Assembly: GCF_020883455.1 (NCBI RefSeq)
Contig: NZ_CP086615.1
Location: forward strand, 1,674,001-1,738,000
DNA length: 64,000 nt
Direction of reading: 5' to 3'
Source of the DNA: Spiribacter halobius
Lineage (GTDB): Bacteria > Pseudomonadota > Gammaproteobacteria > Nitrococcales > Nitrococcaceae
Under the pieces are notes generated by a model. The model was not told where the DNA came from and searched no databases. It saw only the letters and a program-made list of their open reading frames with translations. The position numbers and the translations under genes were made by a program. Positions within the stretch are counted from its first letter, which is position 1; each line of letters opens with the position of its first letter. Below, piece by piece: positions 57,937 to 64,000 of this stretch.

Positions 57937-59866
57937 GTGCGCCGGGCACGGCGCGCCGGCGCCGTGACCGGCGCTGGATAACCGGTGAGCGAAAGCGAGC
58001 CGGGAAGTGGCCTGGGGGTGGAAGTCCCCTGCGGGCCCTGGTGACGGGAACCGCGAGCCGAACGGCAAGGGCATCATCGTGAGGTGCTGTCTGAAGGAAG
58101 CCTCAGGCGAATCTCCGACCCGACGAACAGGAACCGCATAGGAGGCGTGTCGTCGCGGGCGAGCAGGCAACGATCTGCGAACCCGATGTCACCCCGGAGC
58201 GGCGATACGTAGATGCGGCGGGTGTGGAGTGAAGGTCACGCGCCTTACCCCGGGAGGTCTGTCGGGCTGCTGTGAGCTACCGGCGCCGCGAGGTGCCGGG
58301 AAGGCCTGGCAGAAGTCAGCCGAGGCCATAGTAGTCGCCGGCACAGGGCGGCGAAGGGCCGAACGCGTGGAGCCGATCCGGCACTGGAGTGCTCGATGGC
58401 CGAAGCAGGCGTAGGCGAGGCGGCTGAGAGGTTGCCGCATCCCCGGAGGGCTGACGGCGGAACCGTCGGAGGTACGGGTGATGGACGCCAAGCGGCTGCG
58501 GCGCGCTCGAGACGAGCCGGGTCCGAGTCGACGGCGCTGCTGGAGGCGGCGCTGTGTCGCGAGAACCTGATGGCGGCCTACCGGCGGGTGGTGCGCAACC
58601 GGGGGGCCCCCGGCATCGACGGAGTGACCGTCGATGAGCTGTGGGCCTACTGCCAGGCGCACTGGTCGTCGATCCGCGAGCGGCTGCTGGAGGGGACGTA
58701 CCGTCCCTCGCCGGTACGGGAGGTGAAGATCCCCAAGCCCGGGGGTGGCTCCCGGGCACTGGGCATCCCGACCGTGGTCGACCGGCTGATCCAGCAGGCG
58801 CTGGTGCAGGTGCTCACCCCGATCCTCGACCCGACGTTCTCGGGTGAGAGCTACGGCTTTCGCCCGGGGCGCAGTGCCCATCAGGCCGTCGAGCGTGCCC
58901 GCGGGCACGTGGCGGCGGGGCAGCGCTGGGTCGTGGACCTCGATCTGGCGCAGTTCTTCGACCGGGTCAATCATGACGTGCTGATGGCCCGGTTAGCGCG
59001 TCGGATCGAGGACCGGCGGGTGCTGCGCCTGATCCGGCGCTACCTGCAGGCCGGGGTGATGGCCGGTGGCGTGGTCTCGCCGCGGGCGGCGGGGACGCCG
59101 CAGGGCGGGCCGCTCTCGCCCCTGCTCTCGAACGTCCTGCTGGACGAGCTCGACCGGGAGCTGGAGCGGCGCGGCCACCGCTTCGTGCGTTACGCCGATG
59201 ACGTCAGCGTCTACGTGCGCTCGCCCGAAGCGGGTGCGCGCGTGCTGGCATCGCTGGAGCGGTTCCTGTGGCGGCGGCTGCGCCTGGTGGTCAACCGTGA
59301 GAAGAGTGCGGTGGACCGCCCGTGGAAGCGCACGCTGCTCGGCTACAGCATGACCGCGCACCGTGAGCCGCGGCTGCGGGTGGCCCCCAGCTCGGTGCAG
59401 CGGCTCAAGGCCCGCCTGCGGGCCGCGCTGCGCCGCGGGCGGGGCCGCCACCTGCAGCGGGTGCTGGCGGCGCTGCAGCCGCTCATCCGGGGCTGGGTGG
59501 CCTACTTCCGCTTCGCCGAAGTCAAGGCGGCGTTCGAGGCGCTGGACCAGTGGCTCCGGCGCCGCCTGCGTTGCCTGCTGTGGCGGCAGTGGAAGCGCTG
59601 GCGCACCCGCGCCCGGCGGCTGATGCAGCACGGTGTCGAGCGCCTGCGAGCGTATCGCTCCGCCACCAACGGGCGTGGCCCGTGGTGGAACGCGGGGGCG
59701 GCCCACATGCACGTGGCCATCCCCGCGCGCTGGCTGCACCGTCAGGGTCTCGTGAGCTTCCTCGGCGAGCACCGTCGACTTGCGAGCGCTGCGTGAACCG
59801 CCGTATACGGCCCCGTACGTACGGTGGTGTGAGAGCCGGGGCGGGTGACCGCCCCGGCTACTCGAT
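57937..59866 (+). mobile_element. Group II intron, bacterial class C type, copy 2
   Basis: Identical in length and, as far as I can read, in sequence to copy 1, with the offset of 2112 bp throughout. It lies behind the duplicated terminator. Its 3' flank (CCAGGCTATGCGC) differs from that of copy 1. Complete identity points to a recent event. Confidence 0.92.
58396..59796 (+). CDS. ltrA: Group II intron reverse transcriptase/maturase, copy 2
   Basis: The predicted protein is identical over all 466 residues to the product encoded at 56284-57684, including YADD in FVRYADDVSVYV and the maturase domain. Both copies appear intact, so the ability to splice and move in trans is probably retained. 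The end of the following SnoaL-like gene, which converges, lies 6 nt beyond the intron boundary. Confidence 0.95.
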   Translation: MAEAGVGEAAERLPHPRRADGGTVGGTGDGRQAAAARSRRAGSESTALLEAALCRENLMAAYRRVVRNRGAPGIDGVTVDELWAYCQAHWSSIRERLLEGTYRPSPVREVKIPKPGGGSRALGIPTVVDRLIQQALVQVLTPILDPTFSGESYGFRPGRSAHQAVERARGHVAAGQRWVVDLDLAQFFDRVNHDVLMARLARRIEDRRVLRLIRRYLQAGVMAGGVVSPRAAGTPQGGPLSPLLSNVLLDELDRELERRGHRFVRYADDVSVYVRSPEAGARVLASLERFLWRRLRLVVNREKSAVDRPWKRTLLGYSMTAHREPRLRVAPSSVQRLKARLRAALRRGRGRHLQRVLAALQPLIRGWVAYFRFAEVKAAFEALDQWLRRRLRCLLWRQWKRWRTRARRLMQHGVERLRAYRSATNGRGPWWNAGAAHMHVAIPARWLHRQGLVSFLGEHRRLASAA

Positions 59867-59871
59867 CCAGG

Positions 59872-60306
59872 CTATGCGCATCGGGCGGGCTGAGCGGTGT
59901 GACCGATCTGCTCCAGCAGTGCGCGCTCGTCGAGGTGCAGCCAGGTCTCGACGATGTGCCCGGCTTCCAGCCGATACAGCACCATCCCGGTGAAGGTCAC
60001 GCGTCGCCCGCTGGGCGGATAGCCCGCGTAGGCCCCTGTGTGGCGCACGGACACCACGAAGCGGGCCGCGACGAAGTCCCCCTCGGCCAGCATCGCGAGC
60101 GTTCGGTAGTCCATGTCACTGAACGCGGCGCCGAACTCCCGGAAGAACTGCTTGTAGGCCTCGCGACTGTCGGGGTTGCGGCCACCGGGGAAGCCGTGGG
60201 TCACGATCCCCTCCGCCACGGTGGCGTCGATGACGTCGAGATCGCCGCCGTGGGTGCCGTCGAGGAAGCGCGTGACCACTTCGCGGTTACGGGTCTCTGG
60301 TTGCAT
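59872..60306 (-). CDS. SnoaL-like ester cyclase family protein
   Basis: About 144 residues with the SnoaL/NTF2-like fold: VVTRFLDGTHGGDLDVIDAT, IVTHGFPGG, EAYKQFFREFGAAFSDMDYR and VTFTGMVLYRLEAGHIVETW with the LEAGHIVETWLHLD ending typical of the family. Such proteins often act on small hydrophobic substrates; this one is unassigned. The ATG at 60306 has AAGGAG at proper spacing; an upstream in-frame ATG exists at 60324. It follows the metallo-beta-lactamase gene by 35 nt and is probably cotranscribed. It ends 6 nt from the second intron. Confidence 0.82.
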   Translation of the reverse strand: MQPETRNREVVTRFLDGTHGGDLDVIDATVAEGIVTHGFPGGRNPDSREAYKQFFREFGAAFSDMDYRTLAMLAEGDFVAARFVVSVRHTGAYAGYPPSGRRVTFTGMVLYRLEAGHIVETWLHLDERALLEQIGHTAQPARCA

Positions 60307-60341
60307 TATCCCGGTCTCCTTCATCTCACTGGTCTCCCTTG

Positions 60342-61157
60342 CTAGGGCGCTTGCGCTGCAGAGCTGTGTGCGGCGGCCAGGCGTTCCAGCAGCTCATGCG
60401 CGGGTACGTCCGTGGGTTGGGTGTGCACGGCCTCGGCCAGGATCCCGGTGAGCTCCGCGGTGCGGTCGCTCGCCGCGGGGAGGTGCCCACCGAGAATCGC
60501 GCTGGGCGCAAGCGCTTCGAGCGCCCGCAGCTTTCGGCCGAAGGCGTGTGCGTCCATTTCCCCGAGCCACGGGGCGTCCAGCGCGGACCAGCGCAGCAAC
60601 CCGTCGCGCAGCGTGGCCCGGGGAATGGCCTGTGCCTCCTCCACCGGCGCCGGTAGCAGGGCGCCGAACGCATCGGCGGCAAACAGGGCCCGGGTGCGGG
60701 TGTCGAGGAAGCCGAGCGTCTCCGGCGCGTCGAAATACGGCGGGCGCAGGGCCACCAGCTCGCGGTCCGGCAGCTGCAGGCGCTCGCCGGGCGCGACCAG
60801 CCGCACCCGGTCCACCGGCAGCCCCTGCAGCGTCATCTTTCCCATGCCGAGAAAGCCGGTGACCACCTCGGCGCGGGGGGCGATATCCAGCAGTGCGGCC
60901 AGATTGCCGAGATGGTCCGGATCCGTGTGGCTGATCCAGATCCAGCGCAGATCCGCCGGGTCGATGACGCCCGCCAGACGCTGCAGCCAGTCCGTTCGCA
61001 GGGCCGCGAGGCCGGTTTCCACGAGCACCGGCTCGGGGCCCTGGATGACGAAGCTGTTCACGGCCAGTACGCCGTGTCCCGGCACCGGCAGCCAGGCGCC
61101 GAGCTCCCAGACCCCCGGCAGCACCTGCCGGGGCTGTTCCGTGCGGGGGGATTCCAT
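60342..61157 (-). CDS. MBL-fold metallohydrolase
   Basis: A 271-residue metallo-beta-lactamase-fold protein. The metal motif is WISHTDPDHLGN (H77-x-D79-x-D81-H82), a variant of HxHxDH related to the HxExDH of flavodiiron-type domains; ALFAADAFGALLP and ILGGHLPAA supply later ligands. Substrate is unknown. The start ATG at 61157 has AAGGAG upstream. It is divergent from the TetR gene, with a 30-bp palindrome between, and is followed by the SnoaL-like gene. The three genes look like a small self-regulated detoxification unit. Confidence 0.85.
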   Translation of the reverse strand: MESPRTEQPRQVLPGVWELGAWLPVPGHGVLAVNSFVIQGPEPVLVETGLAALRTDWLQRLAGVIDPADLRWIWISHTDPDHLGNLAALLDIAPRAEVVTGFLGMGKMTLQGLPVDRVRLVAPGERLQLPDRELVALRPPYFDAPETLGFLDTRTRALFAADAFGALLPAPVEEAQAIPRATLRDGLLRWSALDAPWLGEMDAHAFGRKLRALEALAPSAILGGHLPAASDRTAELTGILAEAVHTQPTDVPAHELLERLAAAHSSAAQAP

Positions 61158-61217
61158 GGTTTGCGTTCTCCTTCTGTCTCTCGAAGTCAGCCGGTGACCC
61201 GGCATAACCTGCCAATT

Positions 61218-61247
61218 ACTTCAGTAACCAGTACTGTTCACTGAAGT
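61218..61247. promoter_or_regulatory. 30-bp palindrome, probable TetR operator 1
   Basis: The two 15-nt halves match in 13 of 15 positions (ACTTCAGTAACCAGT against the complement of the right half). It lies 60 bp upstream of the metallohydrolase start, in the divergent gap with the TetR gene, which is where a TetR-family repressor normally binds. Confidence 0.7.
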
Positions 61248-61275
61248 GTGGCGAGTATTCCGCGGCGCCTCGCCA

Positions 61276-61306
61276 TTGTCAATACTTGAGTAAACAGGTA
61301 TGTTCA
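61276..61306 (+). promoter_or_regulatory. tetR promoter with overlapping operator 2
   Basis: TTGTCA (61276-61281), a 17-nt spacer and TATGTT (61299-61304) form a good promoter. ACTTGAGTAAACAGGTATGT, starting at 61284, repeats the sequence of operator 1 (ACTTCAGTAACCAGTACTGT) and overlaps the -10, which suggests autorepression. Confidence 0.6.
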
Positions 61307-61311
61307 TCGAT

Positions 61312-61959
61312 ATGGGTGAGCGCCGCTACCGCATGAAAAAACGCGCCGAGAGTCAGGCGCGTACGCGCGAGCGTATTGTCGAGGCGACGGTCGCCTTGCA
61401 CGAGGAGCTGGGCCCGCGGCAGACGAGCATTCGTGCCATCGCCGAGCGTGCCGGGGTGCAGCGGCTGACCGTCTACCGGCATTTCCCGGACGACGCGAGC
61501 CTGTTCCAGGCCTGCACCGCGCACTGGCTGGCCCGCAACCCGCCGCCGGATGCCGCGGTCTGGCGAGCGTCCCCGGCGGGCGAGCCCCGCTGCCGTGACG
61601 CGCTGATCGCGTTCTATCGCTACTATCGCGACACCGAGGCCATGTGGGCGGCGTCGCATCGCGACGAGCCGGACGTCCCGGCGCTGCAGGGCCCCATGCA
61701 GGCCTTCCGGGCGCATCTCGACGCGGTTCGCGACGAACTGCTGGCCGGTTTCGCCGCGCCCTTGCGCACCCGGGAGGTGGCGCTCACCCTGAGGCATGCG
61801 CTCTCCTTCCCCACCTGGCAGGCGCTGGCACAGGCGGGCCTCGAGGACGAGCAGGCCGCTGCACTGGCCGTGGCGTGGCTGCGCGGAGCGGGGGAGGACG
61901 CTGCCGCCGGGGCCGGTGCCACGGATGCCGCGTCCCGGTCCGGAGCCGGCGGGGCATGA
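61312..61959 (+). CDS. TetR-family transcriptional regulator
   Basis: About 215 residues. The N-terminal helix-turn-helix (RTRERIVEATVALHEELGPR, then IRAIAERAGVQRLTVYRHFP) is clear; the ligand domain is unassigned and ends in an Ala/Gly-rich tail. An ATG at 61300 lies inside the -10 box of the predicted promoter, so the start at 61312 is more likely; with that promoter the message would be nearly leaderless. It is divergent from the metallohydrolase/SnoaL pair and probably represses both that pair and itself. Confidence 0.88.
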   Translation: MGERRYRMKKRAESQARTRERIVEATVALHEELGPRQTSIRAIAERAGVQRLTVYRHFPDDASLFQACTAHWLARNPPPDAAVWRASPAGEPRCRDALIAFYRYYRDTEAMWAASHRDEPDVPALQGPMQAFRAHLDAVRDELLAGFAAPLRTREVALTLRHALSFPTWQALAQAGLEDEQAAALAVAWLRGAGEDAAAGAGATDAASRSGAGGA

Positions 61960-62187
61960 CGGTTCCTGATCGGCAACGAGCGTCCGCCACGCTGGCAGCC
62001 CGTATGGGCGCGGCGGGAGGCACCCACGGCGGCCTCGCGCCCGGCACGGCGGCTGCAGCGACCCCTGCGTCGCGGGCTCCTGCCCCCGGGACAGCGGAAG
62101 GTCGTTGCTCATCAGGTGTCGATTTGCCGGTGACGGTCTGACACGGTAAAAAAGGACTCAAACGGTCCACATTGTTAGGAAATCGCT

Positions 62188-62658
62188 ATGACGGCACGGG
62201 CACGGGCGGACGTAATGCTCGACCCTCAGGTGCAGGCACGGCATCACGAGCGGGTGCGCGAGGCGCACCAGACCGAGCTGGTGGAGGACTACGTCGAGCT
62301 CATCGCCGACCTGATCGACGCCAAGGGCGAGGCGCGGGCCGTGGAGCTCGCCCAGCGCCTCGGGGTGCGCCAGGCCACGGTGGGCAAGATGGTGGCACGC
62401 CTGCGCGAGATGGATCTGGTGCAGAGCGAGCCCTATCGGGCGATCTTCCTTACCCCGCGCGGCCGGCGCATGGCCGAGGCCTCGCGCCAACGGCACGCGA
62501 CGGTGCTGCGCTTTCTGCGGGCCGCGGGGGTGTCCGAGGCGACGGCGATGACCGACGCCGAGGGCGTCGAGCACCACGTCAGCGACGAGACGCTGGCGGC
62601 GCTGGAGCGTCTGGCCGGCTGGCTGGAGGCGGGGCGGGATGCGTCCCGGTCCGGATAG
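62188..62658 (+). CDS. mntR: Manganese-responsive regulator MntR
   Basis: A 156-residue DtxR/MntR-family repressor. It matches E. coli MntR closely in REAHQTELVEDYVELIADLI, the winged helix LAQRLGVRQATVGKMVARLR and the metal-binding DAEGVEHHVSDETL, where Glu and His ligands for manganese lie. No SH3-like third domain is present, as expected for MntR. Manganese transport genes are not in the window. An AT-rich run (GGTAAAAAAGGAC) lies upstream; no confident promoter is assigned. Confidence 0.92.
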   Translation: MTARARADVMLDPQVQARHHERVREAHQTELVEDYVELIADLIDAKGEARAVELAQRLGVRQATVGKMVARLREMDLVQSEPYRAIFLTPRGRRMAEASRQRHATVLRFLRAAGVSEATAMTDAEGVEHHVSDETLAALERLAGWLEAGRDASRSG

Positions 62659-62672
62659 TGCAACGGATGGCG

Positions 62673-62765
62673 AGGCGGGCGCGCGGGCGTGCTCGGCACG
62701 ACGTCGAGCACTCGGTCAGGGCCCAGGGCACGGTTGCCCGCCGGATCCGCGGCCGCAGTCCCGAA
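62673..62765 (+). repeat. Decayed copy of palindromic element family B
   Basis: GCGGGCGCGCGGGCGTGCTC and CGACGTCGAGCACTCGG align with the centre of the element at 28541-28722, as does TTGCCCGCCGGATCCGCGGC to its right. The terminal TAGCCCGCATATC repeats have been lost. Confidence 0.6.
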
Positions 62766-62791
62766 CCGGAGCGCTTTCCGGGCTGAAGCCA

Positions 62792-62819
62792 TTGATCGGC
62801 GGTGTGGATTGTGTACACT
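62792..62819 (+). promoter_or_regulatory. Candidate promoter of the rimP-nusA operon
   Basis: TTGATC (62792-62797), a 16-nt spacer and TACACT (62814-62819) form a sigma-70-like promoter. Transcription would start near 62826, about 165 nt before rimP. Confidence 0.6.
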
Positions 62820-62825
62820 GTGCGG

Positions 62826-62903
62826 CTGCAAGGCGGCGTTGGCCCGATTGGGTTGACCGCCCGGCACAGGCATCTTCGGGAAGGCCGCTTGCGGCCTTTT
62901 TTT
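62826..62903 (+). ncRNA. Possible small RNA or attenuator leader before rimP
   Basis: From the predicted start to the first terminator is about 78 nt. It can fold into a GGCGG/CCGCC stem with an inner GGCCC/GGGTT pairing (about 62832-62861), followed by the terminator AAGGCCGC/GCGGCCTT with TTTTTTT (62881-62903). This looks like a short independent RNA or a regulated leader. I do not recognise a known RNA family. Confidence 0.4.
62881..62903 (+). terminator. Terminator-like hairpin 1 in the rimP leader
   Basis: AAGGCCG-CTTG-CGGCCTT followed by a run of T residues is a textbook intrinsic terminator, placed 90 nt upstream of rimP and downstream of the promoter. Confidence 0.85.
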
Positions 62904-62940
62904 GTAGCTGGCGCCCCGGTGGCGCAGGCGGGTTTCGAGG

Positions 62941-62963
62941 AATGGGCCGAGGGCCCATTTTTT
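62941..62963 (+). terminator. Terminator-like hairpin 2 in the rimP leader
   Basis: AATGGGCC-GAG-GGCCCATT followed by T residues to 62963 is a second intrinsic terminator, 29 nt before the rimP start. Two in series between promoter and gene suggest attenuation or NusA-dependent autoregulation. Confidence 0.8.
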
Positions 62964-62991
62964 GTTCCGGCACGGGCCGGATGCGGAGCGG

Positions 62992-63444
62992 ATGACGGCA
63001 GTCGACAGTCTCACGGGGTTGCTGGAGCCGGTGGTCGAGGGGCTCGGCTACGAGCTGGTCGGCGTGGAATACCACCCGAGCGGCCGACAGGGGCTCCTGC
63101 GGGTGTACATCGATCACCCCGAGGGCATCGGCGTCGACGACTGCGCGCGGGTGAGCCACCAGGTCAGCGGTGTGCTCGACGTCGAGGACCCGCTGCCCGG
63201 CGAGTATCTGCTCGAGGTCTCCTCGCCCGGTCTCGACCGGCCGGTGTTCAAGCCTGCGGATTTCCAGCGTTTTGCCGGCGAACGAGTGCGCCTGCGGCTG
63301 CGCGGGCTGGTGGACGGCCGGCGCAAGTATCGCGGGCGATTGCTCGGGCTGCGCGGCGAGAGCGTGGTGATCGAGGAGTCCGGCGGGGAGGTGGCCGTGC
63401 CGCTTGCCGAGATCGATCGGGCCAATCTGGAGCTGGAGCCCTGA
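62992..63444 (+). CDS. rimP: Ribosome maturation factor RimP
   Basis: A 150-residue 30S assembly factor. TGLLEPVVEGLGYELVGVEY, LLRVYIDHPEGIGVDDCARV, the GEYLLEVSSPGLDRPVFKPA motif and a C-terminal SH3-like domain (KYRGRLLGLRGESVVI) are complete. The start at 62992 has GGAG at 62985-62988. nusA follows after 43 nt in the conserved rimP-nusA-infB order. Confidence 0.97.
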   Translation: MTAVDSLTGLLEPVVEGLGYELVGVEYHPSGRQGLLRVYIDHPEGIGVDDCARVSHQVSGVLDVEDPLPGEYLLEVSSPGLDRPVFKPADFQRFAGERVRLRLRGLVDGRRKYRGRLLGLRGESVVIEESGGEVAVPLAEIDRANLELEP

Positions 63445-63487
63445 GCGCGGGCGCGCATGGGCTGTGGCGAGCGGGAGACGGAAGACG

Positions 63488-64000
63488 ATGAGCAAAGAGA
63501 TCCTGCTGGTGGTGGATGCCATCGCCAACGAGAAGGGCGTGGATCAGGAAGTGATCTTCGAGGCCATCGAGGCGGCGCTCGCCTCGGCGACCCGCAAGCG
63601 TCACCCCGAGGAGATCGACGCCCGCGTGGCGGTGGACCGGAACACCGGAGAGTACGAGACCTTCCGCCGCTGGCTGGTGGTGGACGACGAGGAAGAGATC
63701 GAGGAGCCGCAGGCGCAGCTGACGCTCTCCGAGGCACGCCAGCGCGACCCGAACGCCCAGCCCGGCGACTACGTCGAGGAGCCGATGGAGTCGGTGGAGT
63801 TCGGCCGCATCGCCGCGCAGACGGCCAAGCAGGTGATCGTGCAGAAGGTGCGCGAGGCCGAGCGGGCCAAGGTCGTCGAGGCCTACCAGGAGCGCGAGGG
63901 CGAGCTGATCACGGGCATCGTCAAGCGCGCCGAGCGCGGCAACGTGTTCCTGGATCTTGGTGGCAACGCCGAGGCCTTCATCCCGCGGGAGGAGATGATC
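63488..64000 (+). CDS. nusA: Transcription termination/antitermination protein NusA, N-terminal part
   Basis: The first 171 residues. MSKEILLVVDAIANEKGVDQ and VIFEAIEAALASATRKRHPE are the NusA N-terminal RNA polymerase-binding domain, and GIVKRAERGNVFLDLGGNAE begins the S1 domain. The KH domains and C-terminal acidic repeats lie beyond the window. NusA enhances pausing and hairpin-dependent termination, which is relevant to the two terminator-like hairpins in its own operon leader. Confidence 0.97.
   Translation, partial: MSKEILLVVDAIANEKGVDQEVIFEAIEAALASATRKRHPEEIDARVAVDRNTGEYETFRRWLVVDDEEEIEEPQAQLTLSEARQRDPNAQPGDYVEEPMESVEFGRIAAQTAKQVIVQKVREAERAKVVEAYQEREGELITGIVKRAERGNVFLDLGGNAEAFIPREEMI

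Larger units (their letters stand above)
62659..62991. other. mntR-rimP intergenic region
   Basis: The 333-bp gap carries a decayed family B repeat, a promoter and a leader with two terminator-like hairpins, each annotated separately. In E. coli a tRNA-fMet gene occupies the equivalent place upstream of rimP; I find no tRNA here. Confidence 0.6.

Noticed and set aside
56881..58170. A minus-strand frame of 429 codons spanning the junction between the two introns
   Set aside because: It is antisense to the reverse transcriptase and crosses the duplication junction; the duplicated intron copy reproduces only part of it.

Overview
The window is GC-rich chromosomal DNA of a gammaproteobacterium. 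Gene orders familiar from Gammaproteobacteria are preserved: clpS-clpA-infA-aat near ftsK-lolA-rarA-serS, recA-recX-alaS-lysC-csrA-tRNA-Ser-tRNA-Arg, and rimP-nusA. The high GC, short FtsK and many intergenic palindromic repeats would fit an Ectothiorhodospiraceae-like lineage, but that placement is inference. Coding density is high, many genes overlap by 4 nt, and GTG or TTG starts are frequent.

Layout. 1-8.9 kb: start of aconitase (acnA, cut by the window edge), hflD, mnmA, a Nudix hydrolase, a LysR regulator divergent from isocitrate lyase (aceA), clpS, clpA, infA. 9-19.9 kb: the two aminoacyl-tRNA-protein transferases (bpt, aat), a FemAB-like acyltransferase, ftsK, lolA, rarA, crcB, serS, rlmJ and a PhzF-like gene. 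20-23.1 kb: an accessory stretch with a GNAT protein, palindromic repeats, yhhQ and azlCD. 23.3-27.6 kb: lexA divergent from a helicase-exonuclease pair resembling MrfA-MrfB. 27.7-31.7 kb: a GST-like gene, hisC, a YceI-like lipoprotein and rlmM, with two 182-bp palindromic elements. 31.7-35.8 kb: a ferric iron ABC transporter. 36-42.4 kb: slipin, xerD, dsbC, fdxA, mutS, pncC. 42.5-48.6 kb: a cyclic-di-GMP-type block (GGDEF-EAL, an FlhG/MinD-like ATPase with a long extra C-terminus, GGDEF, HDOD). 48.9-55.8 kb: thpR, recA, recX, alaS, lysC, csrA and two tRNAs. 55.8-59.9 kb: two identical group II introns of the terminator-targeting type. 59.9-64 kb: SnoaL-like, metallo-beta-lactamase and TetR genes, mntR, then rimP and the start of nusA behind a leader with two terminator-like hairpins.

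Most notable points. (1) LexA has a recognition helix unlike the E. coli type and resembling the alphaproteobacterial type, and a GTTC-N7-GTTC direct repeat, the alphaproteobacterial SOS box form, lies between lexA and mrfA. (2) The introns sit directly behind the tRNA-Arg terminator, and the tRNA 3' end, terminator and intron are repeated exactly 2112 bp apart. (3) Palindromic elements lie between genes, and their termini form the stop codons of both convergent neighbours at two loci. (4) The FlhG-like protein carries about 300 extra residues and sits among cyclic-di-GMP genes between pncC and recA. Functions come from recognised motifs and family knowledge; no database search was run.
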